Part shown: one piece after another, positions 53,156-61,866 of the stretch
Layout of the letters: each line of letters begins with the position of its first letter
Numbering within the stretch: the stretch's first letter is position 1
Source of the DNA: Streptomyces sp. TLI_171
GTDB lineage: Bacteria > Actinomycetota > Actinomycetes > Streptomycetales > Streptomycetaceae
Direction of reading: 5' to 3'
DNA length: 64,000 bases
Assembly (NCBI RefSeq): GCF_003610255.1
Contig: NZ_RAPS01000001.1
Location: 1-64,000, forward strand
Made by a program: the position numbers and the translations under genes
Notes under the pieces: model-generated
The model's database searches: none
Told to the model about the DNA's origin: nothing
Seen by the model: the letters and a program-made list of their open reading frames with translations, nothing else

Positions 53156-53632
53156 ATGACTACGCCACGCGTCGACCCGTACGAAGTGCCCGGCCGTCCC
53201 TGCTCGATCGCCGCGTCCCTCCAGGTCGTCGGCGACCGGTGGTCACTGCTCGCGGTCCGCGAGGTCTCCCTCGGCAACCACCGCTTCCGCCAGATCGCCA
53301 AGAACACCGCCGCCCCCACCGACCGCCTCTCCGCCCGGCTGAAAGCCCTCGTCGCCGACGGAATCCTGGAACGCCGCCCCCTGCCCGACGACCCCCGGCA
53401 CGACGGCTACTACCTCACCGAAGCAGGCCGCGACCTCCTCGGCGTCATCCGCGAACTGCTGCGCTGGGGCGACCGCTGGCTCACCGACCAACCCCCGCTG
53501 CGCCTGCGCCACCACGAGCACACCTACACCCCCCGCCGGGTCTGCGACCACTGCGGCGAAAGCGTCGACCCCGACGACATCCACCCCGAAGTCACCGCCG
53601 CAGGCTGGACCCTCCACGGCCCGACCGCCTGA
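53156..53632 (+). CDS. HxlR-family transcriptional regulator
   Basis: A 158-residue protein from ATG 53156; the upstream extension of the frame crosses operator sequence. It has the HxlR winged helix: PCSIAASLQVVGDRWSLLAV, REVSLGNHRFRQIAKNTAAP, LKALVADGILERRPLPDDPR, YYLTEAGRDLLGVIRELLRW. The C-terminus adds a CDHCGE zinc-type pair. HxlR proteins sense reactive or toxic small molecules and here probably repress both themselves and the divergent DHA2 pump. Confidence 0.9.
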   Translation: MTTPRVDPYEVPGRPCSIAASLQVVGDRWSLLAVREVSLGNHRFRQIAKNTAAPTDRLSARLKALVADGILERRPLPDDPRHDGYYLTEAGRDLLGVIRELLRWGDRWLTDQPPLRLRHHEHTYTPRRVCDHCGESVDPDDIHPEVTAAGWTLHGPTA

Positions 53633-53841
53633 CCCCAACCACTCCCCAGCGCCAGCACCCCACCACCACCGCCAGCCCACCGCGCCCGACGGATCGCCCA
53701 CCGCCCAACGGGGAGAAGCAACCCACGGACTACCCCGGACGGCCACCGACCCGCCGCAGCGACAAGTTCTTGAACCCGAACTTTCGGCGAGCGACCAGGT
53801 GAGCAACACGACAGTCGGCGACGAACACGCCGTCAAGGTCC

Positions 53842-54200
53842 TTGGACCCGACGGCACCCACGACCATCGACCCACCCGGGAGCGACCTGTTCCACGGCCT
53901 TCGGCAACTGCGGCTGCTCCTGGAGCCCCGGGGCCTGTCCGTAGCGGTGCAGAGAAGCCGCACCACCGCCTGGGCCTCCGGCATGCAGCGCACCATGACC
54001 GGCGCTCGGAGGGTCCACATCCACCGCTACGGCCACCATGTCACCAAGGCGGGTGCGGTCAGGACTTTCGACCACGCCGACCCAGCCGACCTCGCGAACG
54101 ACTCCACCTCCGGAACCGCGGTCCGAACAATCCGACGAATCGGCATGGCGTGCACGGGCTCGACCTCGACCGGTCCGACTCGGCTGCCACGGCTGTGCGG
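53842..54200 (+). pseudogene. Remnant of a hypothetical gene
   Basis: The frame gives GSDLFHGLRQLRLLLEPRGL, SVAVQRSRTTAWASGMQRTM and YGHHVTKAGAVRTFDHADPA, which look like a folded domain seen in small Streptomyces proteins. Before and after it the coding character fades, and there is no good start. Bases 53633-53841 and 54201-54317 hold nothing else recognisable. Confidence 0.35.
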
Positions 54201-54317
54201 CGGTCGGCACTCGCGCCTCGCTGGTGCGGCCCGACCACGACCGAATCCGCGGCTCGGCTCACCGCCCGCCGGGGAACGCCCCCTCGACCCCGGTCGGCCT
54301 GTCGCGGCGTGCGCGGG

Positions 54318-55235
54318 TCACGGGGCGGGCGGGCCGGCGGCGCTCCAGAGTTCCTCGAAGCGGCGGATGCGGCGTTCCACCCGCTCGGGGCGGACCACCA
54401 GGCGGGTGTTGGCGATGGCGAGGCGGCCGCCCTGGTCGAGGGCGCGGGCCGAGGAGACCTCGTAGCTCAGGGTCTGGTCGAACAGGATGAAGTCGAACAT
54501 CGGGTCCACCCGGGAGGACGCGGCCAGGCCGCTGGAGCGCATCACCCGCACCACGATGCCGGCCGCGGCCTGCTGGCGGCAGACGTGCTCGACCTCCCGG
54601 AGAGCTGCGGGGTCCTCGCTGTCCAGGATGAACACCCGACGCACCGTCACACCGCGGCTGACGGCCTCGCCCTGCAGGGCGAGGTAGCGCAGTCCCAGCT
54701 CGGAGTCCCAGAACTCGGAGTCCGCGGCGGCGCTGGTGGCGTCGATGCTGCCCACCGCGACGGCGGTGAGCGACAGCAGCCAGTCGCGGTCCTCGCCGTC
54801 GTAGGCGGTCTCACCCCCGGACAGGTCCCGGACGAGCTCGGTGAGCCGCCGGATCTCCTGTTCGAGGAAGGCGTACATGACGGTCGGTCCGTCGTGGCCG
54901 ACCTCCGCGGTCCGGTTCAGCAGCCTGGTCACGGTCGCGGCGTCGAGCCGGGAGGATCTCAGCTGCCGCATCTGCCGGGACGCCTCGCTGACGCCCGCGA
55001 GGCCGCTCACCAGCGCGCCTTCGACGGACAGCAGGCGGCGTTCGAAGTCGACCAGGAACTGGACCATCAGCAGCGTGCCGCCGACGAACGACGACAGGAT
55101 CAGGGTGATGCTCTGCGGCTGCTCCGTCGCGTTGGTGAGCAGGTAGGCGATCCCGCCGCCCGCCAGCGAGACGAGGATCTTGCGGACGATCGGCGGTATC
55201 CGCACCGGCGGTGGTGCCGAGGCTTCCTGTGTCAC
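54318..55235 (-). CDS. Membrane protein with C-terminal cytoplasmic domain
   Basis: A 305-residue protein from the 55235 start. Two N-terminal transmembrane helices (VRKILVSLAGGGIAYLLT and SITLILSSFVGGTLLMVQFL) are followed by a helical linker and a globular domain: LLSLTAVAVGSIDATSAAAD, LRYLALQGEAVSRGVTVRRV, FILDSEDPAALREVEHVCRQ, MFDFILFDQTLSYEVSSARA. The globular part resembles DUFs that follow a phospholipase-D-like fold and sense or bind lipids, but the catalytic HKD motif is absent. It is the downstream neighbour of the SCO2522-like gene, 99 bases away on the same strand, and may belong to that operon. Confidence 0.75.
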   Translation of the reverse strand: MTQEASAPPPVRIPPIVRKILVSLAGGGIAYLLTNATEQPQSITLILSSFVGGTLLMVQFLVDFERRLLSVEGALVSGLAGVSEASRQMRQLRSSRLDAATVTRLLNRTAEVGHDGPTVMYAFLEQEIRRLTELVRDLSGGETAYDGEDRDWLLSLTAVAVGSIDATSAAADSEFWDSELGLRYLALQGEAVSRGVTVRRVFILDSEDPAALREVEHVCRQQAAAGIVVRVMRSSGLAASSRVDPMFDFILFDQTLSYEVSSARALDQGGRLAIANTRLVVRPERVERRIRRFEELWSAAGPPAP

Positions 55236-55334
55236 TCGTTCCCCCCAGGGTGTGAGTCGGTCAGGTCCGCGCGACAGGCTGCATGGCGCGGGAGCGGACG
55301 GGTGCGGGCCGCGCCGGGGGTGCCTGAGGCGCCG

Positions 55335-56306
55335 TCACGACGGCCCGTAGAACACGTAGTCGACCCGCTGTGCGACCTCCGCGGGCAGCGTCCGGCCCTC
55401 GTGGGCGGCGTGCGCGGCCAGCTGCGCCAGATCCTCCGGCGGCGGGGCCCACCGGTCCAGGACGACCTTCACGGCGTGCTCCACCGGCAGGAAGCCGGAG
55501 GGCAGCACCGAGCAGGTGCGGTACGCGGTGAACGGCTCGGCCTCGGGCCGGATCCGCACCAGCGGCGGGAGGTCCTGCCACGCGTCCGGGAACTCGCCGG
55601 GGGCGGGCGCGGCTTCGAGCACCGGCCGGCCCCGGTCGCGCAGCAGGCCGAGCCGCATGAGCTGCCACACCGCGGCCAGGAAGGAGCACGACCACGCCCG
55701 GCCGCCCCTTCCCTCGCTCCACAACTCGACGTCGACGAAGACCGAGTGGCGGTGCCCCCCGCTCTGCCGCGGTGGCCGCCAGAACGGTCCGCCGCCCGGG
55801 GCTGCGCCTGCCGGGGAGCGCTCGCCGTTGCTCAGCCAGCCGGTCACGTCCGGCGCCGGACGGGAGCTGTCGGGGCGGGCCGGCGGGCCGGGCGCCAGGC
55901 CGGCCTCGACCAGCCGGGCCGGGCGGACCGCTCCCGCCTCGGCGCAGGCCGACTCCCGGGCCAGGTAGTCGATGTCGAGCCCGGCGTCGGCGGCCACCGC
56001 CAGCAGTTTGGGCAGCACCTCGCCCGGTACGGCGCGCCGCGCGGCGTGGTCGTCGATCAGGACGCAGGTGCTGATCCTGGCCGCCGGGCCGACCTGGGCC
56101 GCACACGCCCGGCGAGCCGCCTCCGCCCAGGGGGCGACCCGGTCGAACTGCTCGCGCAGGCGCGCGGGCCCGGCCTGCAGGTCTCCCGGGTAGAAGTGGC
56201 CCAGCTCCAGCGAGAGGTGCGCGAACGCCGGTGCGGCCTCCCCCGGCCCGCGGCCCTGCTCCGGCAGCACCTGTTCGGCCGGGCCCTCCCGGACGCGGCC
56301 GGTCAC
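55335..56306 (-). CDS. SCO2522-family protein
   Basis: A 323-residue protein. Family features: FAHLSLELGHFYPGDLQAGP, ISTCVLIDDHAARRAVPGEV, GLDIDYLARESACAEAGAVR, GWLSNGERSPAGAAPGG, HRHSVFVDVELWSEGRGGRA, WSCSFLAAVWQLMRLGLLRD, LPVEHAVKVVLDRWAPPPED. In Streptomyces this family lies in a conserved cluster with SCO2521, SCO2523, SCO2524 and SCO2525 homologues, proposed but not proven to modify a molecule jointly. Here the SCO2525-like methyltransferase is directly upstream (9 bases), while the SCO2521, 2523 and 2524 types are not seen in the window. Reaction unknown. Confidence 0.75.
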   Translation of the reverse strand: MTGRVREGPAEQVLPEQGRGPGEAAPAFAHLSLELGHFYPGDLQAGPARLREQFDRVAPWAEAARRACAAQVGPAARISTCVLIDDHAARRAVPGEVLPKLLAVAADAGLDIDYLARESACAEAGAVRPARLVEAGLAPGPPARPDSSRPAPDVTGWLSNGERSPAGAAPGGGPFWRPPRQSGGHRHSVFVDVELWSEGRGGRAWSCSFLAAVWQLMRLGLLRDRGRPVLEAAPAPGEFPDAWQDLPPLVRIRPEAEPFTAYRTCSVLPSGFLPVEHAVKVVLDRWAPPPEDLAQLAAHAAHEGRTLPAEVAQRVDYVFYGPS

Positions 56307-56315
56307 GGCCGGGCC

Positions 56316-57152
56316 TCACGGCGCCGGTCGCGGTCCCGCTGCCGGGAGCGGACGGGCGTCCGGCGGCTCGCCGGGAGCTGACTGTGCGTCAATGTCCGTA
56401 CCCCTCACCCGTTTCCGCCCCAGCGCCAGGAGCATCCCGGTGTAGCCTTCCCGCAGCATGGCGGTCTCAGGCGTTTCTATCCGGATCACTCCTAGATCAC
56501 TCTCGGCGTGGCCGGCGAGCGCCGCGAGGGCGTGCTCGGCGGTGATCCGGCAGGCGGGGAACCGCAGCTCGCCGACCTCGTAGCCGAGCGAGTTCTCCAT
56601 GAACGCCACCGCGAACGGCGCGCCGGGCCGCAGTGCCGCGGCGAACCGGTCGACGGCCGCCGAGAACTCGTCGTGGTGCGCGGAGACCGACTCCGCGACG
56701 AAGAACATCGTGCCGATGTCGGCGCTGTGCTCCGGCAGGTCGGAGAACAGGTTCCCGTCGACCACCCGGGCGGTCTGCGCGAGCCGCCGGCGCGGGTCCG
56801 CCACCGCCCGGTAGGCGGGAGCCTCGTCCAGCACCCGCCAGAACTCGTCCCAGCTCTCCGAGTACCACTCGAGCTCGCTCCGGAGCCAGTCGACGTTCCG
56901 CTTTCCGCATTCGAGCAGGGTGATCCGGGAGCACCATGGCAGCATGGCGAGCGCCGGGTAGAGGTTGCTTCCCGACCCGACGTCCACGCCACGCAGCGCC
57001 CCGGTCGGCAGGTCCCCGGCCAGGGTGCTGAAGTGGTCCCGGACGGCGGCCAGGATCTGGCCGTCGTCGGCGCGCAGCGACCGGTAGTTGGACGCTGTGT
57101 AGTGCTCCGGGTCGAAGTCGTTCCAGGGCAGGTCGCCGTTGGCTGGGGGCAT
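56316..57152 (-). CDS. SCO2525-family SAM-dependent methyltransferase
   Basis: A 278-residue protein from ATG 57152. It is similar to the NNMT/PNMT/TEMT-like group: LPWNDFDPEHYTASNYRSLR, a SAM-binding loop RGVDVGSGSNLYPALAMLPW, ITLLECGKRNVDWLRSELEW, then VVDGNLFSDLPEHSADIGTM and FFVAESVSAHHDEFSAAVDR. It probably methylates a small molecule. It heads a minus-strand run with the SCO2522-like gene nine bases on and the membrane protein further down. It is divergent from an acetyltransferase 28 bases away. Confidence 0.8.
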   Translation of the reverse strand: MPPANGDLPWNDFDPEHYTASNYRSLRADDGQILAAVRDHFSTLAGDLPTGALRGVDVGSGSNLYPALAMLPWCSRITLLECGKRNVDWLRSELEWYSESWDEFWRVLDEAPAYRAVADPRRRLAQTARVVDGNLFSDLPEHSADIGTMFFVAESVSAHHDEFSAAVDRFAAALRPGAPFAVAFMENSLGYEVGELRFPACRITAEHALAALAGHAESDLGVIRIETPETAMLREGYTGMLLALGRKRVRGTDIDAQSAPGEPPDARPLPAAGPRPAP

Positions 57153-57180
57153 GGTTCGACGAGGCTACCAACGAGAGGTG

Positions 57181-57669
57181 ATGGCTGTGCACCAGAGCGA
57201 GGGACCCGACGGTCCCGGCCGTGGCACCGTGCGGCCCGTGGCCGAGCACGAGCTCCCGGAGCTGGTCCGGATGGACCACCGGCTCTTCCCCGAGATGCCT
57301 TACCCGTACTTCGTGCTGCGGCAGTTGTACGAGCTGTACCGGGACCGGCTGCTGGTGGTGGAGCGCGGGGGCGAACTCGGCGGGTACGTGCTGTTTGCCA
57401 CCACCCCGGACGGCGAGCGCAGTTGGGTGCTGGCCCTCGGTGTCGTCCCGGGTGCGCGGGGGCTCGGCCACGGGCGCTCGCTGATGGCCGTGGGCCTGGA
57501 CCGTCTCGCCGCCGACGGGGTCCACGAGGTGATGATCACGGTCGCCCCGGGCAACCGGCCCGCCCTCGGCCTGTACGAGTCGCTCGGCTTCGTCCAGGTC
57601 GACCACCGGGCCGACTACTTCGGTGCGGGCGGCGACCGGCTGATCCTGCGGCTGCCGCTGCACGGGTAG
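57181..57669 (+). CDS. GNAT-family N-acetyltransferase
   Basis: A 162-residue protein from ATG 57181, with GAGAGG just upstream. GNAT core: RPVAEHELPELVRMDHRLFP, LLVVERGGELGGYVLFATTP, VLALGVVPGARGLGHGRSLM (acetyl-CoA loop), EVMITVAPGNRPALGLYESL and LGFVQVDHRADYFGAGGDRL. This resembles the RimI-like class that acetylates small molecules or peptides; substrate unknown. It is convergent with the ArsR-type remnant across a hairpin. Confidence 0.85.
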   Translation: MAVHQSEGPDGPGRGTVRPVAEHELPELVRMDHRLFPEMPYPYFVLRQLYELYRDRLLVVERGGELGGYVLFATTPDGERSWVLALGVVPGARGLGHGRSLMAVGLDRLAADGVHEVMITVAPGNRPALGLYESLGFVQVDHRADYFGAGGDRLILRLPLHG

Positions 57670-57717
57670 CCACGGGGTGTGCGGGGCCGAGGGGATGCGG
57701 CGTCGGCGGAGTGCGGT

Positions 57718-57734
57718 CTCCGGAACGTCCGGAG
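57718..57734. terminator. Short hairpin between convergent genes
   Basis: CTCCGGA-ACG-TCCGGAG, a perfect 7-bp stem between the GNAT gene end and the end of the ArsR-type gene on the other strand. Confidence 0.45.
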
Positions 57735-57773
57735 GAATCGGCGCGGTGATCGGCGGCCGCTGCTGACGGTCGG

Positions 57774-58190
57774 TCAGCGGTTCTGCTCCCGCGGGGTGGT
57801 GACGCCTCCGGCGCGCAGCGCCGTGCCGATGGCGGTGTGGCGGTAGTGGACGTGGCGCTGTGCCGGGTGCGGTCGATCAGACCGGCGGCGGCGCCGAGGA
57901 CGGCCAGGTGCTGGCTGACGGCCTCAGCGGTGACGCCGAGGCGGTGGGCGAGTTCGGCGCCGGTCGCGGGTTCGACGAGCAGTGCGAGCAGGCAGGCGCG
58001 GGGGCGGCCGAGCAGCCGTTCCCGGGAGCGGGGCGACGGCGGGGGTGGCGCTGTCGCCGAGAACGGCCAGGCCCCGCGCGGTGCAGACGACGTGGGGCGG
58101 AGCGGGCGGGCCGATCATGGTGGACACGCCGTCGACGAAGCAGCCGGGTGGGAACAGCAGGCGTCGACCGTTGACGGGGGTGTCGGGCGC
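57774..58190 (-). pseudogene. ArsR-type regulator, two frameshifts
   Basis: The minus strand gives VNGRRLLFPPGCFVDGVSTM and ARGLAVLGDSATP. In the frame restored by one C in a five-C run near 58041 it gives RERLLGRPRACLLALLVEPA, TGAELAHRLGVTAEAVSQHL and AVLGAAAGLIDRTRH. After another one-base change near 57855 it gives HVHYRHTAIGTALRAGGVTT to TGA 57774. This is the C-terminal half of the long ArsR regulators of actinobacteria (HTH near the end). The N-terminal half, expected up to about 58700, is not recognisable. Confidence 0.65.
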
Positions 58191-58470
58191 TCCGTCCGGT
58201 CGGGCCGGTTGCGGCGGATGCTGACGGCGCTGCCCGCTGGTCGATCCTCGGGGCCGTTTTCGCCGCCGCAGCCCTCGCCCCTGCCGCCGGCCGCCCGCCG
58301 TGCCGAGCGGCGCCGCACCACCCGCCACACTCCCCCGACCACCGCCGGCCCGGTCCGGCACTGACGACGCCGGGCGCCCGCCGCGCTTCGACGTCCAGCC
58401 GTCCGAAGCCGCTGGCGAGAGCGACTCCGCCCCTCTCCCGCCAGCGGATTGGCTGTCAGCGAAGGTGGGC

Positions 58471-59175
58471 ATGGCAGCGGCCCGCGGAGCGCAGGCTCGG
58501 ACCATGGACGTTATCGAGGTACTGCCGAGGCTGCGCATGCTCCGCTTCCCCGTGGGTGCGGCCTATCTGTGGCGGGACGGCGACGGGCTGACCCTGATCG
58601 ACACCGGGACGGCGGACTGCGCGTCGGAGATCGAGAAGGTGCTGGACGGGAACCTCCTGCGGATCGTGCTGACGCACTGGCACGAGGACCACACCGGTTC
58701 GGCCGCCGCACTGGCCGCCCGGCACGGTGCGGAGGTGGTGGCGCACCGGCTGGACGCGCCGGTGATCCGCGGGCAGGTGGCCGGAGCGCCCGCGGTGCTG
58801 GAGGAGTTCGAGGTACCGATCAGGGCGGCGCTTCCGCCGCTGCCGCCGGCCCCGCCGTGCCGGGTGGACCGCGAGGTGGAGGACGGCGCGGTGCTGGACT
58901 TCGGCGAGGGGGCCGTGGTGGTCGCCGTGCCCGGCCACACGGACGGGTCGATCGCGCTGCACCTCCCGGGCCCGCGCGTGCTGTTCACCGGCGACGCGGT
59001 CGCCAACGTCGGCCGGACGATGACGGGAGTCTTCAACACCGACCGCGCCCGGGCCGTCGCCTCGCTGCGGCAGTTGGCCGAACTGGACGTCGACACGGCG
59101 GTCTTCGGGCACGGTGAGCCGATCACCCGGGGCGCGACGGACGCCCTCCGGCGAGCGGCCGCCGCGACCGCGTGA
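58471..59175 (+). CDS. Metallo-beta-lactamase-fold hydrolase
   Basis: A 234-residue protein from ATG 58471 with AAGG upstream; ATG 58504 is the alternative. It has the MBL metal motif RIVLTHWHEDHTGSAAALAA (HxHxDH type, here HWHEDH), VVAVPGHTDGSIALHLPGPR (second His), LFTGDAVANV (Asp) and VFGHGEPITRG (last His). It is a glyoxalase-II-like hydrolase, substrate unknown. It is transcribed toward the YihY gene and divergent from the ArsR-type remnant, which could once have regulated it. Confidence 0.9.
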   Translation: MAAARGAQARTMDVIEVLPRLRMLRFPVGAAYLWRDGDGLTLIDTGTADCASEIEKVLDGNLLRIVLTHWHEDHTGSAAALAARHGAEVVAHRLDAPVIRGQVAGAPAVLEEFEVPIRAALPPLPPAPPCRVDREVEDGAVLDFGEGAVVVAVPGHTDGSIALHLPGPRVLFTGDAVANVGRTMTGVFNTDRARAVASLRQLAELDVDTAVFGHGEPITRGATDALRRAAAATA

Positions 59176-59312
59176 CGCCGTCGGCTCCCCGGTACGACGA
59201 ACGGCCGGCCGGCGGCCCGGCGTTCCGGGAAGCCGACGGTCCTTCAGGAACCGCACCCCGACTTCGGGACGAGCGCCGCCGCCGATGCGCCGGGCAGTGG
59301 TCCGACAGTCCG

Positions 59313-60224
59313 TCAGCCTTCGACCGGGGAGGGGCTGACGGCGGAGGACACTTCGCCGGGCTCGGCCGCACCGGACGACTCCGCGGCGGCGCGGCGCAGT
59401 TCCGCCGTGAACTGGGCGCCCGCCAGCAGGGCCAGATTGGAGAGCCACAGCCACAGCAGGAACACCACTGCGCCTGCCAGCGAACCGTACAGCCGGCTGT
59501 AGGCCCCCAAGGTGCTGGTGTACAGCGCGAAGCCCGCCGAGAAGACCAGCCAGAGCGCCGCCGCCAACGCGCCGCCCGGCAGGCTGCCCCACCGGCGCCA
59601 CGCCTGCTCGGGACCGGTCCGGAAGGCGATCAGGACCAGCGCCGCCGCCACCACCAGCAGCACCGGCCACCGGAGTGCCGACCAGACCAGCGGGGCCGTC
59701 CCGCCCAGGTGCAGCACCCGCCCCACGCCCTGCGCGACCGGTCCGCTCAGGATCAGCGCGAGGGCGCCCACCGCCAGCAGGACCAGCAGCACGGCTGCGG
59801 TCACCACGATCCGCGGCGCCGTGCGCAACGGGGAGCGCCGGTCGCTGGTGCCGTGCATCCGGTGCAGTGCCCGCCGGAAGACCGCCAGGTAGCTGCAGCA
59901 GGACCACAGCGCGCTGGCGGCGCCCGCCACCAGCAGCGTCCAGCCCGCCGAACCACCGCCGACCGCCTGGGCCAGCACCCCGCCGAGTTCGACCCCGGCC
60001 TGGTCGGGCACCAGTGCCGCCAGGCGCGCCGCCGCGTCCCGGGCCGCCGCCGGGCTGATCAGCGCGAAGCCGACCACCGTGGCCAGCAGCGCCGGGAGGA
60101 CCGCCAGGATCGCGTAGTAGGTCAGCGCCGCCGCGAAGTCGGTGATGTCGTCGGTCCACATCCTCAGCGGCGTGCGTCGCAGCGCCCGCCACCAGCGTCT
60201 TCTGCCGTCCGACGAACGATCCAT
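59313..60224 (-). CDS. YihY/virulence factor BrkB family membrane protein
   Basis: A 303-residue membrane protein from ATG 60224 (GTG 60227 alternative). Six to seven hydrophobic helices with the family blocks DDITDFAAALTYYAILAVLP, AALVPDQAGVELGGVLAQAV, LLVAGAASALWSCCSYLAVF, then AAALWLVFSAGFALYTSTLG and SRLYGSLAGAVVFLLWLWLS. The GTP-independent function of this family is not settled; transport or lipid-related roles are proposed. Acidic Ser/Ala tail. It stands alone. Confidence 0.9.
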   Translation of the reverse strand: MDRSSDGRRRWWRALRRTPLRMWTDDITDFAAALTYYAILAVLPALLATVVGFALISPAAARDAAARLAALVPDQAGVELGGVLAQAVGGGSAGWTLLVAGAASALWSCCSYLAVFRRALHRMHGTSDRRSPLRTAPRIVVTAAVLLVLLAVGALALILSGPVAQGVGRVLHLGGTAPLVWSALRWPVLLVVAAALVLIAFRTGPEQAWRRWGSLPGGALAAALWLVFSAGFALYTSTLGAYSRLYGSLAGAVVFLLWLWLSNLALLAGAQFTAELRRAAAESSGAAEPGEVSSAVSPSPVEG

Positions 60225-60329
60225 CACTGACCCCCACTCACCGGGATGACCGAGCGCGCCCGGTCGGCCGCCCGGACCGGTTTCCCGCCCTGGTCGCCGC
60301 GAAACCACCCTGCTCCTGCGACCCGCCGT

Positions 60330-61061
60330 TCAGCGCACGGACCGGCGCGCGGCGAGCAGGTCGGAGTGCGGGGCCGGAACCACCTGCAGGCCGTACGCGC
60401 GCAGTTCCCGACCCAGGGTGTGCGGGTCGGTGGCCCACATGGTGAACGACTCCTGCTCCTCGCGCAGGAGTTCGCCCTCGCGCTCCACGCGGTAGGTGAA
60501 CGTGGTGCGGATGGTGTCCTGGTGGGGCTCGCGGGTGGCGCGGGCGCTGTACGCGTCGGGGCCGACGCGCACCGGCCCGAGCGCCTCGACGGCCTCCGGT
60601 CCGGACGGGAGGGCGGCGGGCGGCGGGTCGAAGAGGAGGAGGCCGTCGGGCAGCAGCGCGCGGGCGACGGCGTCCCACGCCGCGCGGCGGTCATCGGGGT
60701 CGAGGCACCCGATCACGTTGGAGGCGACCGCGAGGTCGACCTCCCCGTCGAGCCCGGTTTCCCCGACCGTTCCCGGATGGACCGTCAACCGGGCGCGTTG
60801 GTCGGCCCCGAGCCCGGCTGCGCGGGCCATCAACGCGGCCCGCATCGCGGGCGCCGGCTCGACCGCGTGCACGGGTGCGGCGCCGGAGCGCAGCAGCACC
60901 TCCGTGACGATCCCGGTGCCCGCACCGACGTCGAGGATCCCGCGCCGGGCCCGGCCCGCGGCCTCCGCGTAGCGTCGCAGGGCCAGCCGCCGGTCCCGGT
61001 CGGCCTGCAACAGGTCGTAGAACTCGACGCTCACCGCGTACTCGGCTCCGGAGTCGCTCAC
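60330..61061 (-). CDS. Class I SAM-dependent methyltransferase
   Basis: A 243-residue protein from GTG 61061, with GGGGAG upstream; a longer open frame to the left is noise. SAM motif I is RRGILDVGAGTGIVTEVLLR, motif post-I AVEPAPAMRAALMARAAGL, and VDLAVASNVIGCLDPDDRRA and ALLPDGLLLFDPPPAALPSG follow. The C-terminal beta part carries FTYRVEREGELLREEQESFT and MWATDPHTLGRELRAYGLQV. It resembles small-molecule methyltransferases. The gene is monocistronic, substrate unknown. Confidence 0.9.
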   Translation of the reverse strand: MSDSGAEYAVSVEFYDLLQADRDRRLALRRYAEAAGRARRGILDVGAGTGIVTEVLLRSGAAPVHAVEPAPAMRAALMARAAGLGADQRARLTVHPGTVGETGLDGEVDLAVASNVIGCLDPDDRRAAWDAVARALLPDGLLLFDPPPAALPSGPEAVEALGPVRVGPDAYSARATREPHQDTIRTTFTYRVEREGELLREEQESFTMWATDPHTLGRELRAYGLQVVPAPHSDLLAARRSVR

Positions 61062-61276
61062 TGCCCCGACTCCCCGAAGCCGACCGGACCCGCCGCCGAG
61101 TCGACAGCCACCCTGCCGCCCGTCCCGGTCGGCGGCCCGCCACCCTCGACGTCGACCAGCACCCCAGCCCCCTCGCCTCGCGACCCGGACGGGCCGACCG
61201 GCTCCGACGCTACGACGGCTCACCGGCCGATGCACGGGGGCGCGCCACAGCCCGGACCCGGCTGCCTCGTCGAAGG

Positions 61277-61789
61277 CTACGGGCGCCACTCCTGGCGGTG
61301 GTCGCGGTGCTCGGCGTACGACGAACCGCCGTCGGAGGGCAGGTCCCGCTCGTAGTGGACGAAGTGGTCGGCCGGGACGAAGGTGTCGTAGAGGCGGCGG
61401 GCGGGGTTGTCGTGGGCGGTGAGCCAGTGCAGGCGCGCCCAGCCGCGGGCGGTGGCGAGGTCGAGGAGGTCCTGGAGGAGCAGGCGGCCCGCCCCGAGCC
61501 CGCGGTGGGCAGGGTCGACGAAGAGGTCCTCCAGGTAGCAGACCTGCCCGGTCAGCCAAGTGCTGTGGTGGAGCACGCTGTTGGTGATGCCGATGACCGT
61601 GCCCTCGTGCTCGGCGACCCGGCCGAGCAGCGGCTGGTGCGGATCGAGGAGCCGCCGCCAGGTGGAGTCGGCAACCGGTGCGGGCACGGTGGACTCGTAG
61701 AAGTCGAGGTACCCGGCCCACAGTCGGCGCCAGTCCTTCTCGTCGGCTGCGGCGAGGTCGCGGATGGTGATCGTCGGGGTGTCGGACAT
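61277..61789 (-). CDS. GNAT-family N-acetyltransferase
   Basis: A 170-residue protein from ATG 61789 with TGGAG five bases upstream; in-frame codons further up are biased. Core: IRDLAAADEKDWRRLWAGYL, GTVIGITNSVLHHSTWLTGQ, CYLEDLFVDPAHRGLGAGRL (acetyl-CoA loop), WLTAHDNPARRLYDTFVPAD. This is the diamine/amino-acid acetyltransferase-like group. It follows the MBL gene at 61867 in the same direction with 77 bases between, so the two may be co-transcribed. Confidence 0.9.
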   Translation of the reverse strand: MSDTPTITIRDLAAADEKDWRRLWAGYLDFYESTVPAPVADSTWRRLLDPHQPLLGRVAEHEGTVIGITNSVLHHSTWLTGQVCYLEDLFVDPAHRGLGAGRLLLQDLLDLATARGWARLHWLTAHDNPARRLYDTFVPADHFVHYERDLPSDGGSSYAEHRDHRQEWRP

Positions 61790-61866
61790 CTGGGCTCCAG
61801 GTGGCAGTACGTCGCGGCGTGTGTGGGCGAGAGCCGTGGTGGCGGCCAGCACGGCTGGAGTCTTGC

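Noticed and set aside
53799..56381. A plus-strand open frame of 860 codons
   Set aside because: It is the antisense of the membrane protein and SCO2522-like genes, low-complexity Arg/Gly/Pro.
58456..60237. A minus-strand open frame of 593 codons
   Set aside because: An out-of-frame reading of the YihY gene joined to the antisense of the MBL gene.
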